Shown one piece after another: positions 45,654-54,561 of a stretch of 64,000 nt of DNA (position 1 is the first letter of the stretch; each line of letters starts with the position of its first letter). The notes under the pieces were generated by a model that saw only the letters and a list, made by a program, of their open reading frames with translations, did not search any database and was not told the DNA's origin. The position numbers were made by a program, and so were the translations under genes. Source of the DNA: Xaviernesmea oryzae. Lineage in GTDB: Bacteria; Pseudomonadota; Alphaproteobacteria; Rhizobiales; Rhizobiaceae. The stretch lies in NCBI RefSeq assembly GCF_900109605.1, contig NZ_FOAM01000015.1:62001-126000 (forward strand). The letters are read 5' to 3'.

Positions 45654-46565
45654 ATGCCGGAATTGCCCGAGGTCGAGACGGTGAGGCGCGGGCTGGCGCC
45701 TGCGATGGAGGGCGCCCTGATCCGCCGCGCGGAGCTGCGCCGGCCGGATCTGCGCTTTCCCCTGCCGCCCGATTTTGCTGAGAGGGTGGAGGGCCGGCGC
45801 ATCGTCAGCCTCAAGCGCCGGGCAAAATATCTCATCATCGCCCTGGAGGACGGGCAGGCGATCCTCGCCCATCTCGGCATGTCCGGTTCGTTTCGGGTGG
45901 AAGAGGCGCAGCCTGCGGGCGCGGCCGAGGAAGAGGGGCAGACGCCGGGGCTCTTCTACATACCGCGCGGAAAGGATGCGCGGCACGATCATGTCGTGCT
46001 GCATCTGGAGCGCGACGGCCAAATGGCCCAGGTGGTCTATAATGACCCCCGCCGCTTCGGCTTCATGGATCTGGCCGAACTCACCGGCCTCGACAGCCAT
46101 CCCTTCTTTCGCACCATGGGGGAGGAGCCGACAGGCAACGGCCTGAGCCCCGCCTATCTCGCCGCCCGCTTCAAGGGCAAGGCCCAACCGGTAAAGGCCG
46201 CGCTGCTCGATCAACGGGTCATCGCAGGGCTCGGCAATATCTATGTCTGCGAGGCGCTCTGGCGGGCCGGCATTCAGCCAGCATTGGCCTCGGGCCAGCT
46301 CGTGCGCGCCGACGGCCGGCCGGGCGCCAAGCTCGTGGCGCTGAACACGGCGATCCATCAGGTGATTGCCGAGGCCATCGAGGCAGGCGGCTCCTCGCTG
46401 CGCGACCATATCCGCACCGACGGCACGCTCGGCTATTTCCAGCACCGATTCTCCGTCTATGATCGCGAGGGCCAGCACTGCCCGCGCCCGGGCTGCGGCG
46501 GCACGGTGGCGCGCATGGTCCAGGGCGGGCGCTCCACCTTCTTCTGCCCGGTGTGCCAGCGCTGA
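45654..46565 (+). CDS. mutM: Formamidopyrimidine-DNA glycosylase
   Basis: A 303-residue bifunctional glycosylase/AP lyase that removes 8-oxoguanine and formamidopyrimidines from DNA. The catalytic N-terminus is '[14 protein letters not shown]' (Pro2, Glu3 after Met removal). Lys58 is in 'RRAKYLII', and the H2TH region has '[12 protein letters not shown]'. A C-terminal zinc finger has four cysteines ('CPRPGCGG' and 'FFCPVCQR'). An insert of about 25 residues at roughly 82-108 makes it longer than E. coli MutM (269). The start ATG 45654 has AAGGA before it; an upstream in-frame start would mask the catalytic proline. Confidence 0.96.
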   Translation: MPELPEVETVRRGLAPAMEGALIRRAELRRPDLRFPLPPDFAERVEGRRIVSLKRRAKYLIIALEDGQAILAHLGMSGSFRVEEAQPAGAAEEEGQTPGLFYIPRGKDARHDHVVLHLERDGQMAQVVYNDPRRFGFMDLAELTGLDSHPFFRTMGEEPTGNGLSPAYLAARFKGKAQPVKAALLDQRVIAGLGNIYVCEALWRAGIQPALASGQLVRADGRPGAKLVALNTAIHQVIAEAIEAGGSSLRDHIRTDGTLGYFQHRFSVYDREGQHCPRPGCGGTVARMVQGGRSTFFCPVCQR

Positions 46566-46593
46566 AGGCCTGCCGCAGGCTTAAGCAGGCCTT
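46565..46593 (+). terminator. Hairpin at the end of mutM
   Basis: AAGGCCTGC (46565-46573) and GCAGGCCTT (46585-46593) pair perfectly around an 11-base loop, directly at the mutM stop. Only two T residues end the stem, so termination may be weak or Rho-assisted. Confidence 0.45.
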
Positions 46594-46696
46594 CCGCTTG
46601 AAGCGCGGGCGGCGCCGGGCTTGCGCGGGCGCGCCAGAGCGGACGAAATGCGGCGTTCACTTGCCTCCGCATGCGGATTTCGGTGGAGAATCTGCG

Positions 46697-46725
46697 TTGA
46701 CTGGCTCGCGCTTTCCCGTTATATG
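46697..46725 (+). promoter_or_regulatory. Sigma-70-type promoter of rpsT
   Basis: TTGACT (46697-46702) and TATATG (46720-46725) are separated by exactly 17 bases. The pair lies 131 bases before the rpsT start and is the best consensus promoter seen in the window, as expected for a ribosomal protein gene. Confidence 0.75.
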
Positions 46726-46856
46726 CCCGCCCACGGTTGGGAAAGTCGCTTCAAGGCTTTCCGTTGCTGTCTCCATCCTGCACCGACGACACCGCAGTCG
46801 GCCTTGTTGGGCCAGGGGGAGGCTTTCGCGAGAATTCTTGAAAGAGAGACACCAGA

Positions 46857-47123
46857 ATGGCCAATACAACTTCGGCGAAGAAGGCGACCCGCAAGATCGC
46901 TCGCCGCACCGAGATCAACAAGGCGCGCCGTTCGCGCGTTCGTTCCTTCATCCGCAAGGTTGAAGAAGCCATTGCATCGGGCGACCAGGCTGCCGCGCAG
47001 GAAGCGCTGCGCGCCGCTCAGCCCGAGATGATGCGTGCTGCCACCAAGGGTGTCGTGCATGCCAACACCGCGTCGCGCAAGATTTCGCGTCTTGCTCATC
47101 GCGTAAAGGGCCTGTCGGCCTGA
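46857..47123 (+). CDS. rpsT: 30S ribosomal protein S20
   Basis: An 88-residue primary 16S rRNA-binding protein of the small subunit. The sequence is Ala/Lys/Arg-rich and fully helical, from '[20 protein letters not shown]' to '[19 protein letters not shown]', with the usual S20 size and composition. GAAAGAGAG is the ribosome site just before ATG 46857. It has its own strong promoter (46697-46725) and terminator (47150-47174), so it is a single-gene unit between mutM and dnaA. The mutM-rpsT-dnaA order is common in Rhizobiales. Confidence 0.97.
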   Translation: MANTTSAKKATRKIARRTEINKARRSRVRSFIRKVEEAIASGDQAAAQEALRAAQPEMMRAATKGVVHANTASRKISRLAHRVKGLSA

Positions 47124-47149
47124 TCGACTGATCATCGACGAAATTTCGA

Positions 47150-47174
47150 AGCCCGGCCTTGTGCCGGGCTTTTT
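47150..47174 (+). terminator. Rho-independent terminator of rpsT
   Basis: AGCCCGGC and GCCGGGCT (47150-47170) form a perfect 8-bp GC-rich stem with a 5-base loop. T5 follows from 47170 and more T after one G. It lies 27 bases after the rpsT stop. Confidence 0.92.
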
Positions 47175-48301
47175 GTTTTTCTGCCTTTTGTCAAGCTCGT
47201 GCGCTTAGCGCGCCCTTTGATTACGTCAAGGGAGTGACAGAGAATAGCGAGAAAAAACAGGTATTTAAGCATTTTCTAGGCTTTGTGTGGCGAGAGTCTG
47301 TCGACCTTTTCACATAAGCTGTGAGTCAAGCGATTTTTTTATTTTTTCGTTTTTCGCCAGCTAAGAGATGCGCTACAAAACAAAGCCTTTGATTCGCTTG
47401 CGATTCTTTTTCGCACCCGTCCCGGCATGCAAAACGGGGCCGTAGAGTCAACGTCCGTCCTCTCCATCGGCCAAAAAATGCCGATTGATCTCCCGTCACG
47501 ATCCTGCCTAAATGAACCCATCAGCAGCGGGGCAATCCGCCGCTGATCAGCGGGTGTTCAAGGAGAACGGCTTTTCGGCCAGGCTCCGACATCTGTCCAT
47601 CGAGCGGCGTTGCGATACGCTGCCTCAACTAAAATCGGCATGGAGGGGCAGCGCGCCCAGCGCGGCGCGGCGCATTTCCATGTCCAGGGTTGTAACATGC
47701 AGGAAAAGGCTCCGGGCTTTGAGCACGGTGTCGTCTTTTCAAGAGAGGTGCCCGCAGGGGGCAGATCTCGAACCTGGCAATGCGTGGCGTGGCGGAAGAT
47801 CGAGGGTTTCTGCCAAGGCATGTCACACAAAGCTGGTGCGGGGCCGAAGCTGCGGAAATAGCTGCAAAATTCTTGAAAGCCGATCGTGGCTTTAAGGGAA
47901 TTTTATGCAGCTTGATTAAGAAGTCGCGACACTGCGAGCCCGGAGGTGACCCCTCTGGATCCGGCGGTCTCGGCGCTTTGGATCGAACGATCCACGGGAA
48001 GGACGGCAGGCGCGGCCTTGAGGTCGAGCGCCAGCGCAGAATGAAGGGGTTGGCGCGGAATGCATGAGGAACCGCCGTCCAGCTCCTGGGTGTTCGGACC
48101 TGGCCGTTTCGGCTGGCTGGACCGCGCGCCCGACAGGCCCGCAGGCGCGGCCGGCTTTGCCGGCAGCGTGTGGTGGCCTGAGCAACGATAACAAAAGGGG
48201 CGTGGGTGCGCCTGTCTTAAACGGGCAGGCTGCGTGCGCTGAACTCATCGATGCCGCATGACCCATCGCGGCGTCTGGAAATGATCATGGAAGGCGGCAG
48301 C
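47175..48301. other. Long gene-free leader region upstream of dnaA
   Basis: There is no supported gene over 1.1 kb. 47220-47400 is strikingly AT-rich, with T tracts (about 47333-47357). ATCAGCAGCGG pairs with CCGCCGCTGAT (47519-47546, one mismatch). A GCCGGC-ttt-GCCGGC stem lies at 48150-48164. I looked for DnaA boxes (TTATCCACA type) on both strands and found none convincing, so an origin is not supported by eye. The region probably carries dnaA promoters, and possibly a small RNA. Confidence 0.5.
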
Positions 48302-49903
48302 ATGCTGGGTAATTCGCGGACTTCGCAGAGTGCATTCAACGACAAAGAGAATGCATTCCACACCGGAGCCAATAAGAACGACAAAGCGGGGAACGAAGCA
48401 GCCATGACCATTGACAGCGCGCTGTTCGACCGTGTCAGCGCGCTCTTGAAGACTCAGGTCGGACCTGAGGTCTATGCAAGCTGGTTCGGCCGCCTGAAGC
48501 TGCATTCGATGTCCAAGAGCGTGGTACGCCTTTCGGTTCCGACCACCTTCCTGAAGTCTTGGATCAACAACCGCTACCTCGATCTGATCACCAGCCTGTT
48601 CCAGCAGGTCGATTCCGATATTCTCAAGGTCGAGATCCTCGTGCGCAGTGCTACGCGGGGCACGCGTCCGGGCCTCGATGCCGACGCATCCGCACCCGGC
48701 CTGCCTTTGGCCGCGCCGGAGCTGGCGCCGTCCACGGGTGCTGCGGCATCACGCCGGCAGGCCTCCGCGCCGGCGAGCCTCGGCCAGCAGGCCAGCCATC
48801 TGACCTCCACCATGTCGTCGGCATCCCGGTCCATGGCTGCCGGCACGCCGTCGGGTCCGCTCTTCGGCTCGCCGCTCGACACGCGCTATACCTTCGACAG
48901 CTTCGTCGAAGGCTCGTCCAACCGCGTGGCGCTTGCCGCAGCCCGTACGATTGCCGATGCCGGCGCCAGCGCCGTGCGCTTCAATCCGCTTTTCATCCAC
49001 TCCACGGTCGGCCTGGGCAAGACGCATCTTCTGCAGGCGATCGCCAATGCGGCGATTGCCGGCTCGCGCCATTCCCGCGTGGTCTATCTGACCGCTGAAT
49101 ATTTCATGTGGCGCTTTGCCACCGCCATCCGCGACAATGACGCCCTTTCGCTGAAGGAGACCCTGCGCAATATCGATCTCCTCATCATCGACGACATGCA
49201 GTTCCTGCAGGGCAAGTCGATCCAGCATGAGTTCTGCCATCTCCTGAACATGCTTCTCGACAGCGCCAAGCAGGTGGTGGTCGCGGCCGACCGCGCGCCT
49301 TGGGAACTCGAATCGCTCGATCCGCGCGTGCGTTCGCGCCTGCAGGGCGGCGTGGCGATCGAGATGGAAGGCCCGGATTTCGACATGCGCATGGAGATCC
49401 TGACCCGCCGCCTCGACGCGGCCCGCCAGGAAGATCCGTCGCTCGATATTTCGCCCGAAATTCTCAACCATGTCGCGCGCAGCATCACGGCCAGTGGCCG
49501 CGAACTGGAAGGCGCGTTCAACCAGCTGCTGTTTCGCCGCTCTTTCGAGCCGAACCTGTCTATCGAACGCGTGGACGAGTTGCTCGGCCATCTCGTCAAT
49601 GCCGGCGAGCCGCGCCGGGTGCGCATCGAGGACATTCAGCGTGTTGTCGCCAAGCACTACAATGTCTCGCGCCAGGAGCTGGTGTCCAACCGCCGCACCC
49701 GCGTCATCGTCAAGCCGCGCCAGATCGCCATGTATCTGGCCAAGGCGCTGACGCCGCGGTCCTTCCCGGAAATCGGCCGCCGCTTTGGCGGGCGCGACCA
49801 TACGACCGTGCTGCATGCCGTGCGCAAGATCGAGGAACTGATCGCAGGCGATTCCAAGCTCAGCCATGAGGTCGAGCTGCTGAAGCGCCTGATCAACGAA
49901 TAG
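48302..49903 (+). CDS. dnaA: Chromosomal replication initiator protein DnaA
   Basis: A 533-residue replication initiator. Domain I is '[22 protein letters not shown]'. A variable Ala/Ser-rich domain II covers about residues 110-205. The AAA+ domain III has a P-loop '[14 protein letters not shown]' at 234-247, where the first Gly of the usual motif is Ser, and Walker B '[10 protein letters not shown]'. Domain IV is the DNA-binding helix-turn-helix with '[18 protein letters not shown]'. ATG 48302 is chosen for GAAGG seven to eight bases before it. ATG 48404 would begin nearer the conserved domain, and 48251 is also open. The product is longer than many DnaA proteins. Confidence 0.93.
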   Translation: MLGNSRTSQSAFNDKENAFHTGANKNDKAGNEAAMTIDSALFDRVSALLKTQVGPEVYASWFGRLKLHSMSKSVVRLSVPTTFLKSWINNRYLDLITSLFQQVDSDILKVEILVRSATRGTRPGLDADASAPGLPLAAPELAPSTGAAASRRQASAPASLGQQASHLTSTMSSASRSMAAGTPSGPLFGSPLDTRYTFDSFVEGSSNRVALAAARTIADAGASAVRFNPLFIHSTVGLGKTHLLQAIANAAIAGSRHSRVVYLTAEYFMWRFATAIRDNDALSLKETLRNIDLLIIDDMQFLQGKSIQHEFCHLLNMLLDSAKQVVVAADRAPWELESLDPRVRSRLQGGVAIEMEGPDFDMRMEILTRRLDAARQEDPSLDISPEILNHVARSITASGRELEGAFNQLLFRRSFEPNLSIERVDELLGHLVNAGEPRRVRIEDIQRVVAKHYNVSRQELVSNRRTRVIVKPRQIAMYLAKALTPRSFPEIGRRFGGRDHTTVLHAVRKIEELIAGDSKLSHEVELLKRLINE

Positions 49904-49949
49904 GTGCTTGGCCCGCGCGCCGACTTCGGCGCGCGCTCCGTCTCGAAAC

Positions 49950-49978
49950 AAGGGCGGCCTGATCCGGGGCGCCCTTTT
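49950..49978. terminator. Bidirectional terminator between dnaA and the aminopeptidase gene
   Basis: AAGGGCG (49950-49956) and CGCCCTT (49970-49976) pair, with TTTT at 49975-49978 for the dnaA direction and TTGTTT on the other side. A second GC-rich palindrome, CGCGCGCCGA/TCGGCGCGCG, precedes it. Confidence 0.7.
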
Positions 49979-49984
49979 CGCGTT

Positions 49985-51373
49985 TCAGCCCTTGCCCTTG
50001 GCGATCAGATGATAGAGCGCGCGGATGGCCTGCGCCTCTCCGCCTTGCGGCCCTTCCGGCCGGTCCTTGGCCGACCAGCCGTAAATATCGAAATGCGCCC
50101 ATTCGCTTGCCCGGTCGACGAAGCGCTTGAGGAAGAGGGCGGCCGTGATCGAGCCTGCCATGCCGCCGGAGGGCGCATTGGTCAGATCGGCGATTCGGGC
50201 GCTGACATCTTTTTCATAGCCCTTGAACAGCGGCATCCGCCACATGGGATCGAAGGTGGTCCGGCTGGCGGCCATCAACGCCTCGGCCAGAGGCTCGCTA
50301 TCGGTATAGAAAGGCGCGATCTCAGGCCCCAGCGCCACGCGCGCAGCCCCCGTCAGCGTTGCCATGTCGATCAGCAGGTCGGCCTGTTCCTCGTCGGCAT
50401 AGGCCAGCGCATCGGCCAGAATCAGCCGGCCCTCGGCATCCGTATTGTCGATCTGGACGGTCAATCCTTTGCGGCTCCGGTAAATATCGCCGGGGCGGAA
50501 GGCAGAGGCGGAAATCGCGTTTTCGACGACTGGCACAAGCACGCGCAGCTCAACCTTCAGCTTGGCGTTCATGATCATCGCAGCCAGTGCCATCACATGG
50601 GCCGCGCCCCCCATATCCTTCTTCATCAGCGCCATGGAGGCCGATGGCTTGATGTCGAGCCCGCCGGTGTCGAAGGTCACGCCCTTGCCCACCAGTGTAA
50701 TCCGCCGCTTGCCCTTGCCCCAACGCATCTCCAGGAGGCGCGGCGCTTCGGCCGCCGCCCGGCCCACCGCATGGATCAGCGGGAAATTGCGCTCCAGCAG
50801 CGCGTCGCCCGCGATCACCTGCACCTCTGCCCCCTCATGGGCCGCCAGCGCGCGGAAGGCTGATTCGAGGGCTGCCGGTCCCATGTCGTTGGCGGGCGTG
50901 TTGATCAGGTCCCGCACGAGATAGGTGCCGGCGACGAGGCGGCGGATCTCGTTGGCATCGATGTCACGGGGCAGCGTCAGCGTCGGATCATTCGCCTTTG
51001 CCGACTTATAGCGCTCGAAGCGATAGGCGCCGAGGCCGAAGCCCAAAGCCAGCTGGCCATGATCGACCGGTGCGGTTTCGATATGCCAATGGCCGCCCGG
51101 CAACATCTTGGCGAGCTTGCCGATGAGGAACGGCGCGTCGACAACGGCTCCGCCAAGCCCGAACAGCGCGCCTCCGAGCCGGCCATCCGATGTCGGCACC
51201 AGAAGCATGGAGCCGGCCTCTGCCTTGAAGCCCGCCTTGCGCGCCCAGTCGAGCGCGACCGGATCGATCGAGCCGGCCTCGACCTGCTGGGGCGTCACGG
51301 CAAAGACCGGCAGGCTCTGCGCAGCCGCGGCGTGGAAGGGGGAAGGGCGGTCGATCAGGGAAAAGGGCACCAT
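49985..51373 (-). CDS. M17 family leucyl aminopeptidase
   Basis: A 462-residue cytosolic zinc/manganese aminopeptidase (PepA/PepB family). Metal-site motifs are 'LVGKGVTFDTGGLDIKPSASM' split over the active site, 'KKDMGGAAHVMALA', and the signature 'DNTDAEGRLILADAL'. The catalytic Arg is in the last motif. The N-terminal domain is variable. It likely removes N-terminal residues from peptides. It is shorter than E. coli PepA (503) but normal for this alphaproteobacterial subgroup. It is convergent with dnaA and divergent from tadD. Confidence 0.93.
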   Translation of the reverse strand: MVPFSLIDRPSPFHAAAAQSLPVFAVTPQQVEAGSIDPVALDWARKAGFKAEAGSMLLVPTSDGRLGGALFGLGGAVVDAPFLIGKLAKMLPGGHWHIETAPVDHGQLALGFGLGAYRFERYKSAKANDPTLTLPRDIDANEIRRLVAGTYLVRDLINTPANDMGPAALESAFRALAAHEGAEVQVIAGDALLERNFPLIHAVGRAAAEAPRLLEMRWGKGKRRITLVGKGVTFDTGGLDIKPSASMALMKKDMGGAAHVMALAAMIMNAKLKVELRVLVPVVENAISASAFRPGDIYRSRKGLTVQIDNTDAEGRLILADALAYADEEQADLLIDMATLTGAARVALGPEIAPFYTDSEPLAEALMAASRTTFDPMWRMPLFKGYEKDVSARIADLTNAPSGGMAGSITAALFLKRFVDRASEWAHFDIYGWSAKDRPEGPQGGEAQAIRALYHLIAKGKG

Positions 51374-51604
51374 GGGGTCGAAGGTCCAAGCTATCTATCG
51401 TTGACGTGTCGGGTTCCGGCACGCAGCCGGCGTTGACGGGGCAGGCGCTCGCGCTGCCGCGCCTCTCCGTCAGCTCCTATTAACGCTCTGTTAGGGTTAA
51501 CAGACTATTGATGATCGACGAAACAGGCCCCGATTTTGTCTTCCGACCGTTCTGCGTGCGGCGCCTCCTTCCTTTCGCACACCGTTCGATCAGGGGCCAA
51601 GACC

Positions 51605-52492
51605 ATGGCGACCGTACCTTCTCCGCTTTCCGTGCTGATGCAGGCCGCCGGGTCTCTCGCCGACCGCAAGGCCGAGGCCCAGCGCCGTCTCTGCACCTAT
51701 GCGGCTCTCGCCGGCGTGGCGCTGCTGGCCACAGCCTGCGGCACGCCGAAGAAGGAGCTGACGACGGGCTCGATTCCTTCGGCAAGCGCCTCGGCCCGCC
51801 CGGTCCAGACCATGACCGAGTCGGAACTGAAGGCTGCGGCCGGCTCTCTTGGTGCGACCTATGAGAAGAACCCGAACGACAAGGCCAATGGCCTGAACTA
51901 CGCCAACCTGTTGCGCATGACCGGAAAGAACGACCAGTCGCTGGCCGTGATGCAGCAGATGGCGATCCGCTTCCCGAGCGACCGGGAGGTGCTGGCAGCC
52001 TATGGCAAAGCACAGGCCGCCGCAGGCCAGTTGGAGCAAGCGCTCGCCACCATTGGCCGCGCCCAGACGCCCGATCGGCCGGACTGGCGCCTGAAATCGG
52101 CGGAAGGGGCTATTCTCGACCAGCTCGGTCGCCCGGCCGAAGCGCGTCAGGCCTATCGCGATGCGCTCGACATCAAGCCGAACGAGCCCTCCGTTCTGTC
52201 CAATCTCGGCATGTCCTATCTGCTTGCCAAGGATCTGAAGACCGCCGAAACCTATCTGCGCAGCGCCGTGGCCCAGCCAGGCGCCGATAGCGGCGTGCGC
52301 CAGAACCTGGCGCTGGCTGTCGGTTTGCAGGGCCGATTCGACGAGGCCGAACGCATCGCCGGTGCCGAGCTGTCTCCCACACAGGCGCAGGACAATGTCC
52401 GCTATCTCAGAGCCATGCTGGCCCAGGACAATGCCTGGAAGAAGCTCGCCAGCCAAGACACGCGTTCGCCAGGGGCCAAGGCGGTGAACTGA
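51605..52492 (+). CDS. tadD: TadD pilus assembly lipoprotein with TPR repeats
   Basis: A 295-residue periplasmic lipoprotein of the Tad/Flp pilus system, thought to help secretin assembly or localisation. A lipobox LATAC with Cys45 follows an unusually long N-terminal segment. Then come at least three TPR-like units (about residues 120-260, for example 'ANLLRMTGKNDQSLAVMQQM' and 'AILDQLGRPAEARQAYRDAL'). The start ATG 51605 has AGGGG before it. The gene is on the strand opposite to the rest of the pilus genes, so it must have its own promoter. A toxin-antitoxin pair separates it from tadC. Confidence 0.88.
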   Translation: MATVPSPLSVLMQAAGSLADRKAEAQRRLCTYAALAGVALLATACGTPKKELTTGSIPSASASARPVQTMTESELKAAAGSLGATYEKNPNDKANGLNYANLLRMTGKNDQSLAVMQQMAIRFPSDREVLAAYGKAQAAAGQLEQALATIGRAQTPDRPDWRLKSAEGAILDQLGRPAEARQAYRDALDIKPNEPSVLSNLGMSYLLAKDLKTAETYLRSAVAQPGADSGVRQNLALAVGLQGRFDEAERIAGAELSPTQAQDNVRYLRAMLAQDNAWKKLASQDTRSPGAKAVN

Positions 52493-52568
52493 CGGAGGAC
52501 TTAGGTCCAGGAGATGATAGCCCGTCTGATCCGGAACCACTCTGCTCTGAAGGCGCCCTTACCTGCGC

Positions 52569-53165
52569 TCAGGAGGGTGTCCATCGGCTTCCAATCGCTG
52601 CGGTTTCGTCTATCCCTTCAGGAAGATCCGTAAAGCGCCTTGCGTCATTCATCCGGCGTCCCGGCTTTCGAGGATGCAGCATTTCATCGATAACCGCGTC
52701 TGCAGAGGAAATAACGCCAACGGCCTCAAGGCCTCGAAGCATGCCGACAGTGGAAATGAGATGTAGATTAGGTGGCTTGTTGACGTCCCGGAGTCCCGCA
52801 TCTTCAAAGAGAAGCGCGACAGGTTCCGCGGTTTTGATAAAGCGGCTGAGACCATCATCTGACGAGATGAAGTCGATCATGGCGAGCTCGCCAGCAATTT
52901 TCTTAAGCTTTTCCCCTCGTCGCCGCTTCTCTCGTTCGAGACGATCGATGTCCGTCGGCTCAATCATGAAGGGTGGGTTATGGGTGTCGATGAAGCTCTT
53001 TACCTCCCGATCTTTCAGATAGGTCATGTCACTCGTCAGTTCATCATAAACGGCGTCAACGATGATGATGCGCATGTCGAGCTTTAGGAACAAATCCAGA
53101 CGATCGGCGACCCAAAGACTGTTGATTGGTCCCGCATCCGGTAGAATAAGCGTGCAGCGTCTCAT
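52569..53165 (-). CDS. PIN-domain toxin (VapC-like ribonuclease)
   Basis: A 198-residue PIN-fold protein. Four acidic residues fit the PIN metal site: Asp10 in 'LILPDAGPINSL', Glu42 in 'VDAVYDELT', Glu93 in 'GELAMIDFI' and Asp122 in 'LLFEDAGLRD'. Such proteins are usually Mg-dependent RNases that act as toxins. It is longer than typical VapC (about 130-140), with an extra C-terminal stretch rich in Arg/Asp. Its start overlaps the stop of the RHH gene by four bases, which is classic toxin-antitoxin coupling. Base composition is visibly less GC-rich than the pilus genes around it, suggesting acquisition. Confidence 0.75.
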   Translation of the reverse strand: MRRCTLILPDAGPINSLWVADRLDLFLKLDMRIIIVDAVYDELTSDMTYLKDREVKSFIDTHNPPFMIEPTDIDRLEREKRRRGEKLKKIAGELAMIDFISSDDGLSRFIKTAEPVALLFEDAGLRDVNKPPNLHLISTVGMLRGLEAVGVISSADAVIDEMLHPRKPGRRMNDARRFTDLPEGIDETAAIGSRWTPS

Positions 53166-53488
53166 CCCAAGTTCCAGAGATGCACAAACGTCGCAGCCTG
53201 TTGTTCGACATCAGGCATAGGAGGCATCGGCAGGTCGGCATCTCCGAGTGCGACGAGAAGATCTGCGTAATCCCTCAACTCCAAAAGGTCGATCGCTTCG
53301 CGGCGCGCGATTAGACCTTTTGAATAGGCGAGAAGCGGGTCTTGCTCGGCCAGAGGTGTTTCCGGCTGGGTGAGTGCGTCGAGATGCTCTCGCACGATCG
53401 CGGTCAGCGTCGTTCCCTCGCGCTGCGCATGGGCCTGAACCCTGACAACAAGATCCTCGGGCAGATTAAGGGTCGCGCCTTTCAACAT
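53162..53488 (-). CDS. Ribbon-helix-helix antitoxin
   Basis: A 108-residue protein whose first 45 residues form a ribbon-helix-helix DNA-binding domain ('MLKGATLNLPEDLVVRVQAHA', then 'GTTLTAIVREHLDAL'). The C-terminal half has 'YSKGLIARREAIDLLELRDYADLLVALG', likely the toxin-neutralising part. The start ATG 53488 is chosen for GGAGG eight bases upstream. It precedes and overlaps the PIN gene, so antitoxin is made first. It probably represses its own promoter through the palindromes at 53497-53516. Confidence 0.78.
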   Translation of the reverse strand: MLKGATLNLPEDLVVRVQAHAQREGTTLTAIVREHLDALTQPETPLAEQDPLLAYSKGLIARREAIDLLELRDYADLLVALGDADLPMPPMPDVEQQAATFVHLWNLG

Positions 53489-53496
53489 CTGACAGA

Positions 53497-53516
53497 CCTC
53501 CAAATTGGATGGGAGG
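53497..53516. promoter_or_regulatory. Palindromic operator candidate of the toxin-antitoxin pair
   Basis: CCTCC (53497-53501) and GGAGG (53512-53516) flank a centre containing CCAAATTGG (53500-53508), itself palindromic. The ribosome site of the RHH gene forms one arm. A leftward TTGCCG-N17-CATACT promoter lies just before it. RHH antitoxins typically bind such short symmetric sites. Confidence 0.5.
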
Positions 53517-53559
53517 AGAGTATGGGCGTGCGCGGTTTCGTCGGCAAGCGTTGCGACGC

Positions 53560-54540
53560 TTAAAACGTATCCATCACCTGCAGGATCGCCGGTCCGAGAA
53601 TGACGGCGATGAGCACCGGCAGGAAGAAGACGATCATCGGCACGGTCAGTTTCGGCGGCAGGGCCGCAGCCTTTTTCTCAGCGGCGTTCATGCGCTGGTC
53701 GCGGCTTTCCTGGGCGAGAACGCGCAGAGCCTGCGCGATCGGCGTGCCGAAGCGGTCTGCCTGCATCAGCGCCTGAACCACGGCCCGGACATCTTCGATC
53801 CCGGTGCGCAAAGCGAGATTGTCGAGCGCGGTGCGCCGGTCCTGCAGGAAGGAAAGCTCGGCCGTGGTCAGCACCAGTTCCTCGGCGAGCGGCGCGGATT
53901 GCTCGGCAATTTCCTCAGCCACGCGGCGCAGGCCCTGTTCCATCGATACGCCCGATTCCACGCAGATCAGCAGAAGATCCAGTGCATCCGGCCAGGCCCT
54001 GCGGATCGAAGCCTGCCGCTTGCCGATCTGGTTGGCGATCATCAGGCTCGGCAAATAGAAGCCGGCGGCCGTGGCCGCGATCACGGCGAGGAGCCGGGTC
54101 GTCAGCTCGCTATCGGGCAGCACATCGAGCACGAAGATATAGACGACCGCCACCACCAGGAAGAAAAAGGGCAGGCAGAAGCGTGCGAAAAGAAAGGTGT
54201 TCAGGGCATTTTGTGACCGATATCCGGCCATTTTAAGCCGGCTAATTGTATTGTCGTCGACCAGGAGCTTGCGCAGGTTCAGCTTTTCGACCACCTGGCG
54301 CACGGAGGTGTTGTTCTCGGTGCGTAGGCGGGTGCGGCTGGTCTCCGAATTCAGCCGGGCACGCTCGCGCGCGCGGATCTGCTCACGCTCGTTGGAGACA
54401 GCCTTCATCCGCCGCTTCAGCGTATCCCCTTCGAAAAACGGCATGGCGACGGTGTAGATCGTGGCGAAAACGGCGAGCGACACGCACAGCGCCAGGAGCA
54501 GCGTCGGATTGGTCAGCATTTCGGTCACGGCATTGCCCAT
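53560..54540 (-). CDS. tadC: TadC, type II secretion system F-domain pilus protein
   Basis: A 326-residue inner-membrane platform protein for Flp pilus assembly. Membrane segments are near the N-terminus ('TLLLALCVSLAVFATIYTVA'), the middle ('FCLPFFFLVVAVVYIFVLDVL') and the C-terminus ('MIVFFLPVLIAVILGPAIL'). The T2SSF domain spans about residues 180-305 ('WPDALDLLLICVESGVSMEQ', 'RFGTPIAQALRVLAQESR'). It pairs with TadB. It is the last gene of the leftward pilus operon, 21 bases after tadB. Confidence 0.92.
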   Translation of the reverse strand: MGNAVTEMLTNPTLLLALCVSLAVFATIYTVAMPFFEGDTLKRRMKAVSNEREQIRARERARLNSETSRTRLRTENNTSVRQVVEKLNLRKLLVDDNTISRLKMAGYRSQNALNTFLFARFCLPFFFLVVAVVYIFVLDVLPDSELTTRLLAVIAATAAGFYLPSLMIANQIGKRQASIRRAWPDALDLLLICVESGVSMEQGLRRVAEEIAEQSAPLAEELVLTTAELSFLQDRRTALDNLALRTGIEDVRAVVQALMQADRFGTPIAQALRVLAQESRDQRMNAAEKKAAALPPKLTVPMIVFFLPVLIAVILGPAILQVMDTF

Positions 54541-54561
54541 GCGGTCGATCCAATCCGGAGC

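Noticed and set aside
47175-48301. Replication origin (oriC) next to dnaA
   Set aside because: No convincing DnaA boxes on either strand, and in rhizobia the origin is usually described near hemE rather than dnaA.
48251-48301. Upstream ATG 48251 as the dnaA start
   Set aside because: No ribosome site precedes it, and the added residues look unlike DnaA. ATG 48302 has a good site.
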